Shown here piece after piece: positions 16,726 to 25,230 of a DNA stretch of 64,000 nucleotides. Position 1 is the stretch's first letter, and each line of letters opens with the position of its first letter. Under the pieces are notes generated by a model, which searched no databases, was not told the DNA's origin, and worked only from the letters and a program-made list of their open reading frames with translations. This DNA is from Bacteroidota bacterium (GTDB lineage: Bacteria > Bacteroidota > Bacteroidia > Bacteroidales > Dysgonomonadaceae), in assembly GCA_023424395.1 (NCBI GenBank), contig JAFADY010000019.1, positions 62,001 to 126,000 on the forward strand, in the 5' to 3' direction. Position numbers and translations under genes: made by a program.

Positions 16726-17970
16726 ATGAATCAATTAAAGAAAAAAAGGAATATAAACTCTTTTGATAGATTGATTATATTCTTCATTGTATTACAAGTG
16801 TTTGGAGGCTATGGGGGCTTTTTCCAACCTGTTAGGGTATTTATTATATGCAGCTTACCTTGGATAATTAAGTTTTGTATTAGTCAAGCTTCGACTCTTG
16901 GTTATCGTTATGAGCTTAATACTTATTTTATTTGGGTTTCCTATGCTATAATTTCATTACTTTGGGTTATTGTCCCCATTGAAAGTATAAAAGAGATAAT
17001 TTATTTGTTTATCAATTTTTCGGGTTTTTTTCTCTTAATTTTTATCTCTCAAAAAGCAGTACAACCTAAGGAGTCGATTATGAGGGGATGGGTAATTCTT
17101 TTCGTTTTAACTATCCCTATTGCTCTTGGTGAATTTTGGTTTGATAAACATTTATCAATTTCTAAATGGGACGAGGCATTAACTATGAACTTTGGCTATA
17201 TGCAGATGAAAAGAAATTTTGCTTCTGTAACCTTTAACAATATGAACAGTTACAGCGTTATTTTAACTTTTATTTTGCCATTTATAATGGGAGGGATTTT
17301 TACAAGAGACTGTGTAACCTCATCAAAAAGAATAGGCAGGTTTTTATCTTGGATGCTATTATTTGTTTTAGTATATTTTGTCATTATGAATGGATCGCGC
17401 GGAGCATTGCTTTGCCTTATGATTGCAATGGTTATATTGTTGAAATATTATGTGAGAAGTATCAAGACTTTTATCATTTTGTCCATAGCCATATCATTTG
17501 CAGTTGTCTTGTTTTTCTATTTTAGTGGCCACATTTTAGACTTAATTAAAATTCGTTTAAGCACATTCAAGTTTGAAGATCAAGGGCGAGAAAGTATGAT
17601 TACTTATGGATTAGATGCGCTTGTAAACTCTTTTTTTATGGGAGTAGGTCCAGCTGATTTTTCACCAACAATGTTGTATACTTATAATTCAAAGCTAACA
17701 TCTCCTCATAATTTTTTTCTTGAGGTTTTAGTACAATATGGAGTGGTTATTTTTTTGTTATTTATGGGATTGTTTTTTCGGATTATTAATAAGCTTAGGA
17801 AAAATAAAAATATTAAATATAGATTTATTGTAATTGTAGGGTTATTTACACTCCCAATATCTTTTATAATTACAAGTGGATATATTGTGTATGTTTGGTC
17901 GTGGCTATATATAGCATCTTTGTTAATTATAGCAGATAAACGATATGATTTTTCAAATATAATTAAGTAA
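16726..17970 (+). CDS. wzy: O-antigen/capsule polymerase, Wzy-like
   Basis: This 414-residue integral membrane protein has roughly 10-12 hydrophobic segments and the Wzy_C/O-antigen ligase (PF04932) pattern. MNGSRGALLCLMIAMVILLK is followed by a long periplasmic loop with GVGPADFSP and LTSPHNFFLEVLVQYGVV. The Arg of GSRGA and the His of SPHNFFLE correspond to conserved residues of the family. With a flippase in the same operon and Wzc/Wza opposite, polymerisation of repeat units is the likeliest role. A ligase role cannot be excluded, since the families are not separable by eye. Confidence 0.82.
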   Translation: MNQLKKKRNINSFDRLIIFFIVLQVFGGYGGFFQPVRVFIICSLPWIIKFCISQASTLGYRYELNTYFIWVSYAIISLLWVIVPIESIKEIIYLFINFSGFFLLIFISQKAVQPKESIMRGWVILFVLTIPIALGEFWFDKHLSISKWDEALTMNFGYMQMKRNFASVTFNNMNSYSVILTFILPFIMGGIFTRDCVTSSKRIGRFLSWMLLFVLVYFVIMNGSRGALLCLMIAMVILLKYYVRSIKTFIILSIAISFAVVLFFYFSGHILDLIKIRLSTFKFEDQGRESMITYGLDALVNSFFMGVGPADFSPTMLYTYNSKLTSPHNFFLEVLVQYGVVIFLLFMGLFFRIINKLRKNKNIKYRFIVIVGLFTLPISFIITSGYIVYVWSWLYIASLLIIADKRYDFSNIIK

Positions 17971-17986
17971 TTTAATTGATTAAATT

Positions 17987-19372
17987 ATGAATATTAGAGT
18001 TATAATTCTTTTTTTACTTTTTCTCTTTTGTTCGGCAAAAACTGTTTTCTCACAAAATATTATATGGGATATTCGTGATGGTTGGGTTGTAAAAAAAATA
18101 AGCCAAGATCTCCCTTTTGAAAAACATTTTGCTATTGGAATGTGGGGAATACCGGGTTATAAGTTTAATAAAGCATCCCATAAAGCTGAGCAAAATCAAT
18201 TTTCTGAGAATATAAAAATATATTCTAAAAATATGGTTCATGTAAATTCTCTTTATGTACAATCTTCTTTTGAAAAAAACTATATGAGAAATCTAACCTG
18301 GGTGATTGGAACCAGTGAACTAAGTTCATTTTTCAAGAAAAATTACCTTAAAGAGCAAAAGGATGCATCATATTATATGATGCAAAAAATGAAAAAAGAT
18401 GTCAATACTGTTTTTTTTGATTCAGGGTTAACTAATTATATAAAAACGATACTTAACAAAATTAATAATCCAACAAAAAACTTTATTTGGGCACCCATTG
18501 ATGAAGTAGCTTCTGGGTTTCAATCTTGGTATTGGCCAATTTCAGTTACCGAAAAGACTTATTCAATAATTAAAAAACAGACACCAAATAATCTTGTATT
18601 TATAGACTTAGGCGGAAGTGCAGGAAGCTCTTTTTTCTTTGATAAGTATTATATGGAAAAGCATAAAAGTGTTTTACACAAAACACCTCCTTATGGAATG
18701 CTTTCAAATAAAAAAACAGGATATTTAGATTTAGAAGATTTTAGATACGATTATTCAGGTAACTCAATATTTGAATATCCGAAAGGAAAACGAGCAAGAA
18801 AAAAATATGATGATATTTCTATAAAAAAGTTTTGGTATGAGAATACTAAAGAAATAGCCTCCGCCTACAAAAAATCGGGAGATATTTTTGGAACAAATGC
18901 CTTTTCTTATTTTTACCAATATCCTCAGTTAGCAGGTGTAACTGTAAATGCTATTAAAGCAGGAACGGGTAATAATTCTCCTGTTTGGTTGTTTTTTGAT
19001 GGTAATGGTTATGCTAAACCTCAAAGAGTTTCTATTGATTCTTATTTGAAAAATATAAAATGTCAGATATATATATCAATTATTCATGGTGCAACAGGGG
19101 TGTTCTTTTGGAATGATCCTAAAAAAGGAACTGTTTTTTTTGAAAAACTTAGGCCTATTATTGACGAATTGAAGAGAAATGAAATTGTATTTAAGTATCA
19201 GTCGATAGAAAAAAAATTGGACGAGAATATTCAGTATGAAATAAAACAAAGCTCCACAGGAGAGAGGTATCTTATTGTCATTAATAGCAATAAAAATAAA
19301 AAAATCTCTATTAGTTATCCTATTAAAAGAAATTTGGATCCTTTAGAGGTCTATATTACAAAACTAAATTAA
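17987..19372 (+). CDS. Secreted protein, possible TIM-barrel glycoside hydrolase
   Basis: The 461-residue protein begins with a signal peptide (MNIRVIILFLLFLFCSAKTV, cleaved around residue 23). I do not recognise the exact family. Several stretches look like (beta/alpha)8 glycosidases: FIWAPIDEVASGFQSWYWP with an acidic residue after a strand, LVFIDLGGSAGSSFF, and IYISIIHGATGVFFWNDPKK. A short C-terminal beta domain follows (ERYLIVINSNKNKKISISYP). It is embedded 2-17 bp from its neighbours in the operon, so it probably acts on the exported polysaccharide during assembly or trimming. Hydrolase, lyase or transglycosylase activity are all possible. Confidence 0.6.
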   Translation: MNIRVIILFLLFLFCSAKTVFSQNIIWDIRDGWVVKKISQDLPFEKHFAIGMWGIPGYKFNKASHKAEQNQFSENIKIYSKNMVHVNSLYVQSSFEKNYMRNLTWVIGTSELSSFFKKNYLKEQKDASYYMMQKMKKDVNTVFFDSGLTNYIKTILNKINNPTKNFIWAPIDEVASGFQSWYWPISVTEKTYSIIKKQTPNNLVFIDLGGSAGSSFFFDKYYMEKHKSVLHKTPPYGMLSNKKTGYLDLEDFRYDYSGNSIFEYPKGKRARKKYDDISIKKFWYENTKEIASAYKKSGDIFGTNAFSYFYQYPQLAGVTVNAIKAGTGNNSPVWLFFDGNGYAKPQRVSIDSYLKNIKCQIYISIIHGATGVFFWNDPKKGTVFFEKLRPIIDELKRNEIVFKYQSIEKKLDENIQYEIKQSSTGERYLIVINSNKNKKISISYPIKRNLDPLEVYITKLN

Positions 19373-19374
19373 TA

Positions 19375-20511
19375 ATGCATATTTTAATTGTAAGTGGAGG
19401 ATACCCTCAAATTCGGGCACCCCTATTAGGAATATTTGCATTTGATCAAGCAAAGGCTTTATTGCAGTTTGGTTACCACGTTACTTTTGTTTCAATAGAC
19501 TTAAGATCAATACGTAGAAAGAGAAAATTGGGTCTAAGTAAGACACAAAAAGAAGGAGTAAATATTATAAATATATCTTTACCTCTGGGAAAGCTCCCAT
19601 TTTCTGTTTTATCCTTTTTCGGTAAAAAAGCAATTCTAAAAGCATATAATATTGTTGAAAACGAGTTTGGTGTTCCTGATATTGTACATGCTCATTTTAC
19701 TCTTATGGGTTATATTGCTTCAGTGCTAAAGAAAAAATTTAAATTACCATTAGTTATAACTGAGCATAGTAGTGCTGTTAATACAAAAACGCCAACAAAA
19801 TCTATTTGCAGTTTAGCAAAAAAAACGTATTGCAAAGCTGATAAACTTATCTCGGTTTCTTCAAAGTTGGCAGAAAATATTTATTGTAATTGGGGAATAA
19901 CCTCAAGTATTATTCATAATATTGTGGATACAAATAATTTTATTCATTCAGCTAAGAGCGAAAATAATAAATTCACCTTTTTATCTGTGGGAAATCTTAA
20001 TTACAATAAGGGCTTTGATGTACTAATAAGAGGTTTTAGAAAAGCTGTTTTTAAAAATTCCGTAAATCTTATTATTATAGGAGATGGCCCTTTAAGAAAA
20101 GAGCTTCAACTTATGATTGATAATTACAACTTATCAGATCAGATAAAATTATTAGGTTATTTGTCTAGGAAAAATATTGCCAAAATAATGAATAAGTGCA
20201 GGGCTTTTGTTTTAACTTCACGCAGCGAGACATTTGGCGTTGTCTATATTGAAGCTCTGGCAGCTGGACTTCCTGTAATAGCGACTACTTGTGGAGGCCC
20301 TGAGGATTTTGTGAACTCATTAAATGGAGTGCTGATTCCAACAGACGATGAAACTGAATTGGCTAAAGCTTTAGAATTTCTTGAAAGCAACATAAATCAT
20401 TATAACAATGATGAAATCTCAAAAAATATAAGAAAGCAGTTTAGTCCTCAAACAATAGCCAATAATTTAAATATTCTATATACAGAATTAGTAAATAGTT
20501 TTAATGAATAA
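19375..20511 (+). CDS. Glycosyltransferase family 4
   Basis: The 378-residue protein has the GT-B fold. The N-terminal acceptor domain starts MHILIVSGGYPQIRAPLLGI and includes VHAHFTLMGYIASVLKKK and ITEHSSAVN. The C-terminal donor domain has FLSVGNLNYNKGFDVLI, LIIIGDGPLRKELQ and SRSETFGVVYIEALAAGLPV, which carries the two glutamates of the EX7E motif. It would add one sugar to the lipid-linked repeat on the cytoplasmic face. Donor and linkage are not predictable. Its end overlaps the next glycosyltransferase by 8 bases. Confidence 0.9.
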   Translation: MHILIVSGGYPQIRAPLLGIFAFDQAKALLQFGYHVTFVSIDLRSIRRKRKLGLSKTQKEGVNIINISLPLGKLPFSVLSFFGKKAILKAYNIVENEFGVPDIVHAHFTLMGYIASVLKKKFKLPLVITEHSSAVNTKTPTKSICSLAKKTYCKADKLISVSSKLAENIYCNWGITSSIIHNIVDTNNFIHSAKSENNKFTFLSVGNLNYNKGFDVLIRGFRKAVFKNSVNLIIIGDGPLRKELQLMIDNYNLSDQIKLLGYLSRKNIAKIMNKCRAFVLTSRSETFGVVYIEALAAGLPVIATTCGGPEDFVNSLNGVLIPTDDETELAKALEFLESNINHYNNDEISKNIRKQFSPQTIANNLNILYTELVNSFNE

Positions 20512-21619
20512 AAAAGTTTGCCATCTTACATCGGTACATCCCATAGAGGATATTCGTATTTTTCATAAAGAGTGCGTGAGTTTAGCAAAAAATGGATTTG
20601 ATGTAACCCTGATTGCTTGTGGCGATACTTCCTATGAGACAGTTAAGAATGGAGTAAATTTAATTTCGTTGAAAATTCCAGTTAAAAACAGGATTGAACG
20701 AATGATAAAAAGAACACGAGCAATATATAAAAAAGCACTTGAAATAGACGCGGATATATATCATATTCATGATCCAGAACTTTTGATATATGCAAATAAG
20801 CTAAAGACCAAGGGGAAAAAAATTATATTTGATAGTCATGAAGATGTTCCAAGTGATATTTTTGAAAAAAAATATTTACCATTTATATTAAGATTATTAT
20901 TAAGTCGTTTTTATATAATTTTTGAAAGACATTCATTGAAGAAGTATGATGTTGTTATTTCTGTAACCCCTCATATTGTCGAAAGATTGTCAAAGATTAA
21001 CAACAAGACATATCAAATTACAAATTATCCTTTATACCAAGATTTAAAAAAAAAGAAAGAAGTTGATAAGTATGAAACGCCAACACTGCTATTTGCTGGT
21101 GGAGTGAGTCCTCTATGGATGCATGAAAACATTCTTAAAGCAATAGAAAATATTGATGTTAGATATATTATTGCGGGAAAATCATCTGATAATTATTTAG
21201 AATTGCTTAGTGAATATAAGGGGTGGGGTAAAGTAACTTATTTGGGCAAAATTCCTCACGAACATGTTAATGAATTGTATCAAAAGTGTCATGTAGGTGT
21301 GGCTTTAATGGACTACGCTACAAGTGCAGGAGGTAAACTTGGAACATTAGGCAACACAAAGTTGTTTGAAATTATGATGTCTGGATTACCTATTCTTTGT
21401 ACAGATTTTGTGCTATGGAAAAATATTGTTGAGGTCAATAATATTGGACTTTGTGTAAATCCACATGATATTGACTCCATAACTACTGCATTAAAAAATC
21501 TTTTATTCAACGTTGAAGAAGCGAAAAATATGGGTAGACGAGGAAAACAAATAGCTCTTAACGGGTACACATGGGAATCTCAAGAAAAGTTACTTGTTGA
21601 AATTTATCAAAGTTTATAG
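20504..21619 (+). CDS. Glycosyltransferase family 4
   Basis: This 371-residue GT-B protein begins HLTSVHPIEDIRIFHKECVS and has DIYHIHDPELLIYANKLK and FDSHEDVP in the acceptor half. The C-terminal half holds LLFAGGVSPLWMHENIL and TKLFEIMMSGLPILCTDF, where the E of LFEIMMSG replaces the more usual EX7E arrangement. The HDPELL motif is shared with enzymes of the WcaI/Bme6 type in surface glycan loci. It is translationally coupled to the preceding transferase. A non-coding 197-bp stretch with terminal inverted repeats follows. Confidence 0.88.
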   Translation: MNKKVCHLTSVHPIEDIRIFHKECVSLAKNGFDVTLIACGDTSYETVKNGVNLISLKIPVKNRIERMIKRTRAIYKKALEIDADIYHIHDPELLIYANKLKTKGKKIIFDSHEDVPSDIFEKKYLPFILRLLLSRFYIIFERHSLKKYDVVISVTPHIVERLSKINNKTYQITNYPLYQDLKKKKEVDKYETPTLLFAGGVSPLWMHENILKAIENIDVRYIIAGKSSDNYLELLSEYKGWGKVTYLGKIPHEHVNELYQKCHVGVALMDYATSAGGKLGTLGNTKLFEIMMSGLPILCTDFVLWKNIVEVNNIGLCVNPHDIDSITTALKNLLFNVEEAKNMGRRGKQIALNGYTWESQEKLLVEIYQSL

Positions 21620-21782
21620 TAACTATTCAGCGATTATTGAAATATTACAAGCCAGATTATCAGATGTTTGAAGAATTAGAAGTTATTTTATTTACTTGAA
21701 ATTACTCATTTTAAAAGATGTTTTAGAATTTTACATCCCATATGTTGTTGATAATCTACTTTATTTATGACTGAATAGTCAC
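21619..21782. repeat. 164-bp non-coding element with 12-bp terminal inverted repeats
   Basis: The only sizeable gap inside the operon is bounded by GTAACTATTCAG (21619-21630) and its inverted partner CTGAATAGTCAC (21771-21782), with one mismatch in 12. The interior is A+T-rich with no reading frame. This looks like a miniature inverted-repeat element or the remains of an insertion sequence. No clear target-site duplication was identified, so the mobile origin is uncertain. Confidence 0.5.
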
Positions 21783-21816
21783 AGTTTATAAATGTAATGC
21801 TTAAATAACATTAAAT

Positions 21817-22830
21817 ATGATACGAATTGTAGGTGATACGTGTTTTTCGGATAGCGATTTTGATCAAGGTTTTGGAATAGGAAGTCAACTTAAAAATAAT
21901 AACGACATTCTTTCTCAAATAAGTAAAAATCAAGGTGATATATGGTTAGGGAACCTTGAATGCGTTGTCTCAGATACAACCGAAAATAAAACAGGTGTTA
22001 ATAATTTTAGAATATCTGAAGAAGAATTTCTTAAATCAACACAATTGGATATTTATTCTGTAGCAAATAATCATTCAATGCAACATGGGCACGAAGCTTT
22101 TAGAAATACATTAACTGCGGTTGAAAAAGTAGGCAAACATGTAGGTAGTGTCGACCAAAAACATATTATAATCAATCATAAAGATACAACTTATGGTATT
22201 ATTTCATTTTCTTTAAGGAATGAGGTGTTTTATAATCCTGCATTATATTGGTTGTCTCCGGATTTCTCAGAAATTGAGAGTGAGTATGATCAAATAAAGA
22301 AAACACAAGTGAAGATTGCGTACATTCACTGGGGAAACGAATTTATTAATTATCCTAATGTTGAGCAAAAAAGATTTGCCCATTTGCTTATTGATATAGG
22401 TTTTGATTTAATTATTGGTACTCACCCGCATGTGTTGCAGGGATATGAGGTTTATAAAGGTAAATATATTTTTTACTCGATTGGCAATTTTCTTTTTAAT
22501 ATGTCATCTCAAAGCACAAAATTTTCTGTTGTTGTAAATGTTGATTATTTAAATAATATTAAAGTGTCGTACGATTATATATACATTAAAAATGGTATCC
22601 CTGATTTTGTTTCAGTCGAAAGTGTCCCGACCGAATACCGATTTGAAACAATAAACTCGTTAATTTATTTAACAGATGACAATGAAATATATTATGCAAA
22701 AATGTTTAAGGAAAGAGCAAAATATCAAATAGAAAATCGTTTATGGATTTTGAAAACACTTCATAAACATAAATTTTCAGATATAGTAGAAATAGTGACA
22801 TCATTTATTAAAAGAAAAATAAAAATATGA
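21817..22830 (+). CDS. CapA-family metallophosphatase-like protein
   Basis: The 337-residue protein matches PF09587 (CapA/PgsA). It has RIVGDTCFSDSDFDQGFG, GDIWLGNLECVVSD, DIYSVANNHSMQHG, IAYIHWGNEFINYP, DLIIGTHPHVLQGYE and YIFYSIGNFLFN, which place the metal-binding Asp, Asn and His residues of the calcineurin-like fold. CapA proteins take part in poly-gamma-glutamate or polysaccharide capsule assembly. No signal peptide is seen, unlike many CapA proteins, so this copy may act in the cytoplasm. Its stop overlaps the next gene by four bases, tying it to the PaaK-like ligase. Confidence 0.85.
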   Translation: MIRIVGDTCFSDSDFDQGFGIGSQLKNNNDILSQISKNQGDIWLGNLECVVSDTTENKTGVNNFRISEEEFLKSTQLDIYSVANNHSMQHGHEAFRNTLTAVEKVGKHVGSVDQKHIIINHKDTTYGIISFSLRNEVFYNPALYWLSPDFSEIESEYDQIKKTQVKIAYIHWGNEFINYPNVEQKRFAHLLIDIGFDLIIGTHPHVLQGYEVYKGKYIFYSIGNFLFNMSSQSTKFSVVVNVDYLNNIKVSYDYIYIKNGIPDFVSVESVPTEYRFETINSLIYLTDDNEIYYAKMFKERAKYQIENRLWILKTLHKHKFSDIVEIVTSFIKRKIKI

Positions 22831-24143
22831 AATATACTAAGTTTGTAGAAAATTTATTAATGCCGTTAGGTGACACTATAACTGGTTCTGATGTAATGAG
22901 ACGCCTACATTATTTTCAGAGAGTTACAAGTTTATCGGAAGAAGAAATTTCAGAACATTCTAAAGAAAAGCTAATAAAACTGCTTGACTTCAGCGTTAAG
23001 AAAATACCTTATTACTATAAATTAAATAGTTCAATAAAGGAAAATCCTTATGAATGGATTAAAGATTTTCCAATAATGACAAAAGCAACCATTAAGAAAA
23101 ATGTAAACAACTTGCTAAGTAAACCTAAGAATAAATTGATATTGTCTTCTACGAGTGGTTCGTCAGGGGAATATGGAATTGTGTATAAAGATAAAAAAGA
23201 CATATCTAATGGAAGAGCATTAATATTACTTTTTTGGGGGTGGGCTGGTTTTAAACCCGGAATGTCTGTTTTACAAACAGGCATGACTTCAAAAAGAGGT
23301 TTTGTAAAGTCTCTAAAAGATTTTTTTCTTAGAACGAAGTATTTCGTAGCATTTGGACTATCTGATGAAGAAGTAGTAAAACTATTACTTGAACAGAAAA
23401 AGAAAAACAGCGACTTTTTAGCAGGTTACGCGTCTTCTCTTTATGTTTTAGCAGATTTGTGCATCAAGAATAATATTACAGGAGTACGATTTAAAAAGGC
23501 AATTAGTTTAGGAGATAAGATGTTTCCACACTACAGAAAAAGAATAAAAGAAGCTTTTGGTTGTGAAGTAAACGATACTTATGGTTTATCTGAAGGTTTA
23601 ACTATTGCCGCTCAGAAGGACAACGAATACTATTATATTCTTACCCCGCATGTGTACATAGAATTGTTAAATGATAAAGGAGAAGAAGTGGGCGATGGAG
23701 AAATTGGAAGAGTCATAGCTACTTCATTAGATGCTTACGGGATGCCTTTAATAAGATATGATACAGGTGATTTAGCTGTGAAGTTACCTAAAGATAAATA
23801 CCCTAAGCAGAAAGAGCTACATCTTCCGCTCTTAGAGAAAATTATAGGACGAGATACTGATATTGTTAAAACTGAATCAGGTAAATATATGATTGTTCAT
23901 TTCTTTACAGGAATATTTGAATTTATACCTGAAATCAAACAATTCAGAGTAATTCAAAAAGAACTAACTTCAATGGACATTGAGTATATCCCAGGCGAAA
24001 ATTTTTCAATAAAAGTGTATGAAAAAGTGGAAAAACAAATACAAGATTATCTTAAAGAGCCTTTTCCAATTTATTGGAAGGAGGTATCCGTAATACCTCC
24101 AACAGCCTCTGGCAAACCTCAAATTATCCAATCATTATTATAG
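22827..24143 (+). CDS. PaaK/CapK-like adenylate-forming ligase
   Basis: The 438-residue protein resembles phenylacetate-CoA ligase family members found in capsule loci (CapK type). The ATP-binding loop is LSSTSGSSGEYGIVYK; further family segments are NDTYGLSEGLTIAAQ, GRVIATSLDAYGMPLIRYDTGD and IGRDTDIVKTESG. These enzymes activate a carboxylic acid as an acyl-adenylate. In glycan loci the product probably acylates or amidates a sugar. Which acid is activated is unknown. It is coupled to the CapA-like gene, which suggests the two work on the same modification. Confidence 0.83.
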   Translation: MKYTKFVENLLMPLGDTITGSDVMRRLHYFQRVTSLSEEEISEHSKEKLIKLLDFSVKKIPYYYKLNSSIKENPYEWIKDFPIMTKATIKKNVNNLLSKPKNKLILSSTSGSSGEYGIVYKDKKDISNGRALILLFWGWAGFKPGMSVLQTGMTSKRGFVKSLKDFFLRTKYFVAFGLSDEEVVKLLLEQKKKNSDFLAGYASSLYVLADLCIKNNITGVRFKKAISLGDKMFPHYRKRIKEAFGCEVNDTYGLSEGLTIAAQKDNEYYYILTPHVYIELLNDKGEEVGDGEIGRVIATSLDAYGMPLIRYDTGDLAVKLPKDKYPKQKELHLPLLEKIIGRDTDIVKTESGKYMIVHFFTGIFEFIPEIKQFRVIQKELTSMDIEYIPGENFSIKVYEKVEKQIQDYLKEPFPIYWKEVSVIPPTASGKPQIIQSLL

Positions 24144-24155
24144 AGAATTGTTGAA

Positions 24156-25229
24156 ATGAAAATTGTAACCATTATCGGCGCTCGTCCTCAGTTTGTAAAA
24201 GCAGCTGTTGTTAGTAGAGCAATTAAAGAAAAAGTGAATATAGAAGAAATTATTGTGCATACCGGACAACATTTTGATAAAAATATGTCGGATGTGTTTT
24301 TTGAAGAAATGCAAATTCCCAAACCCAAATATAACTTAGCGATTAACGGTTTATCGCACGGAGCAATGACAGGGCAAATGCTGGAAAAAATTGAAGCCGT
24401 TCTTTTAGAGGAAAAACCCGATTGGGTTTTGGTCTATGGCGATACCAATTCTACTTTAGCAGGAGCTTTGGCCGCTAAAAAACTTCATATAAAACTTGCC
24501 CATGTAGAAGCAGGACTAAGGTCGTTTAATATGAGGATGCCCGAAGAAATAAATCGTATTTTAACAGATAGAATCAGTGACGCCTTACTTTGTCCAACTG
24601 AAACAGCCATTGAAAACTTATATAGGGAAGGATTTGAAAATATCCGGTGCGATATTATTAATGTTGGAGACGTTATGCAAGATGCTGCCATTTTTTATAG
24701 TGAAAAAGCCAAGAAACCTACTGCCGTTATTCAAGAAGACTTTATTCTTTGTACAATACATCGAGCTGAAAATACGGATGATCCGGCGCGGTTAATGAAT
24801 ATAGTATCTGCATTAGAGAAAATTTCGAGTGAAAACTGTCCTGTCGTTATTCCATTACATCCCCGTACAAAAAATAAATTAAACGGAATGAATTATGATT
24901 TCTCGAATAGTTCTATAATATTTATTCAACCCATAGGTTATTTAGAAATGGTGTGGTTGTTGCAAAACTGCCGGTTGGTTATGACGGATAGTGGTGGAGT
25001 GCAAAAAGAGGCTTATTTTTTTAATAAATATTGCATTACTTTGCGTGAGGAAACGGAGTGGGTGGAATTAGTGAAAAACAATTTCAATGTTTTGGCGGGA
25101 AGCAATGCAGATAAAATAGCCGAAGCATACGGAGTATTATCAAAAAATATGACTTTTGATAACAAAAATAGGTTGTATGGGGATGGAGATGCCGGGAAAA
25201 AGATAGTAAAGTATTTGATGAATAATTAA
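24156..25229 (+). CDS. wbpI: UDP-sugar 2-epimerase, WbpI/WlbD type
   Basis: This 357-residue non-hydrolysing 2-epimerase has GARPQFVKAAVVSRAI, HTGQHFD, VLVYGDTNSTLAGALAAKK, HVEAGLRSFNMRMPEEINR, PLHPRTKNKL and MTDSGGVQKEAYFFNKYC with TLREETEWVEL. The QKEAYFF and ETEWVEL signatures are those I associate with WbpI/WlbD-type epimerases, which act on UDP-GlcNAc3NAcA. The sequence is less A+T-rich than its neighbours, like the wbpA-wbpE block. It probably completes that pathway even though about 11 kb of variable genes lie between. Confidence 0.85.
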   Translation: MKIVTIIGARPQFVKAAVVSRAIKEKVNIEEIIVHTGQHFDKNMSDVFFEEMQIPKPKYNLAINGLSHGAMTGQMLEKIEAVLLEEKPDWVLVYGDTNSTLAGALAAKKLHIKLAHVEAGLRSFNMRMPEEINRILTDRISDALLCPTETAIENLYREGFENIRCDIINVGDVMQDAAIFYSEKAKKPTAVIQEDFILCTIHRAENTDDPARLMNIVSALEKISSENCPVVIPLHPRTKNKLNGMNYDFSNSSIIFIQPIGYLEMVWLLQNCRLVMTDSGGVQKEAYFFNKYCITLREETEWVELVKNNFNVLAGSNADKIAEAYGVLSKNMTFDNKNRLYGDGDAGKKIVKYLMNN

Positions 25230-25230
25230 T

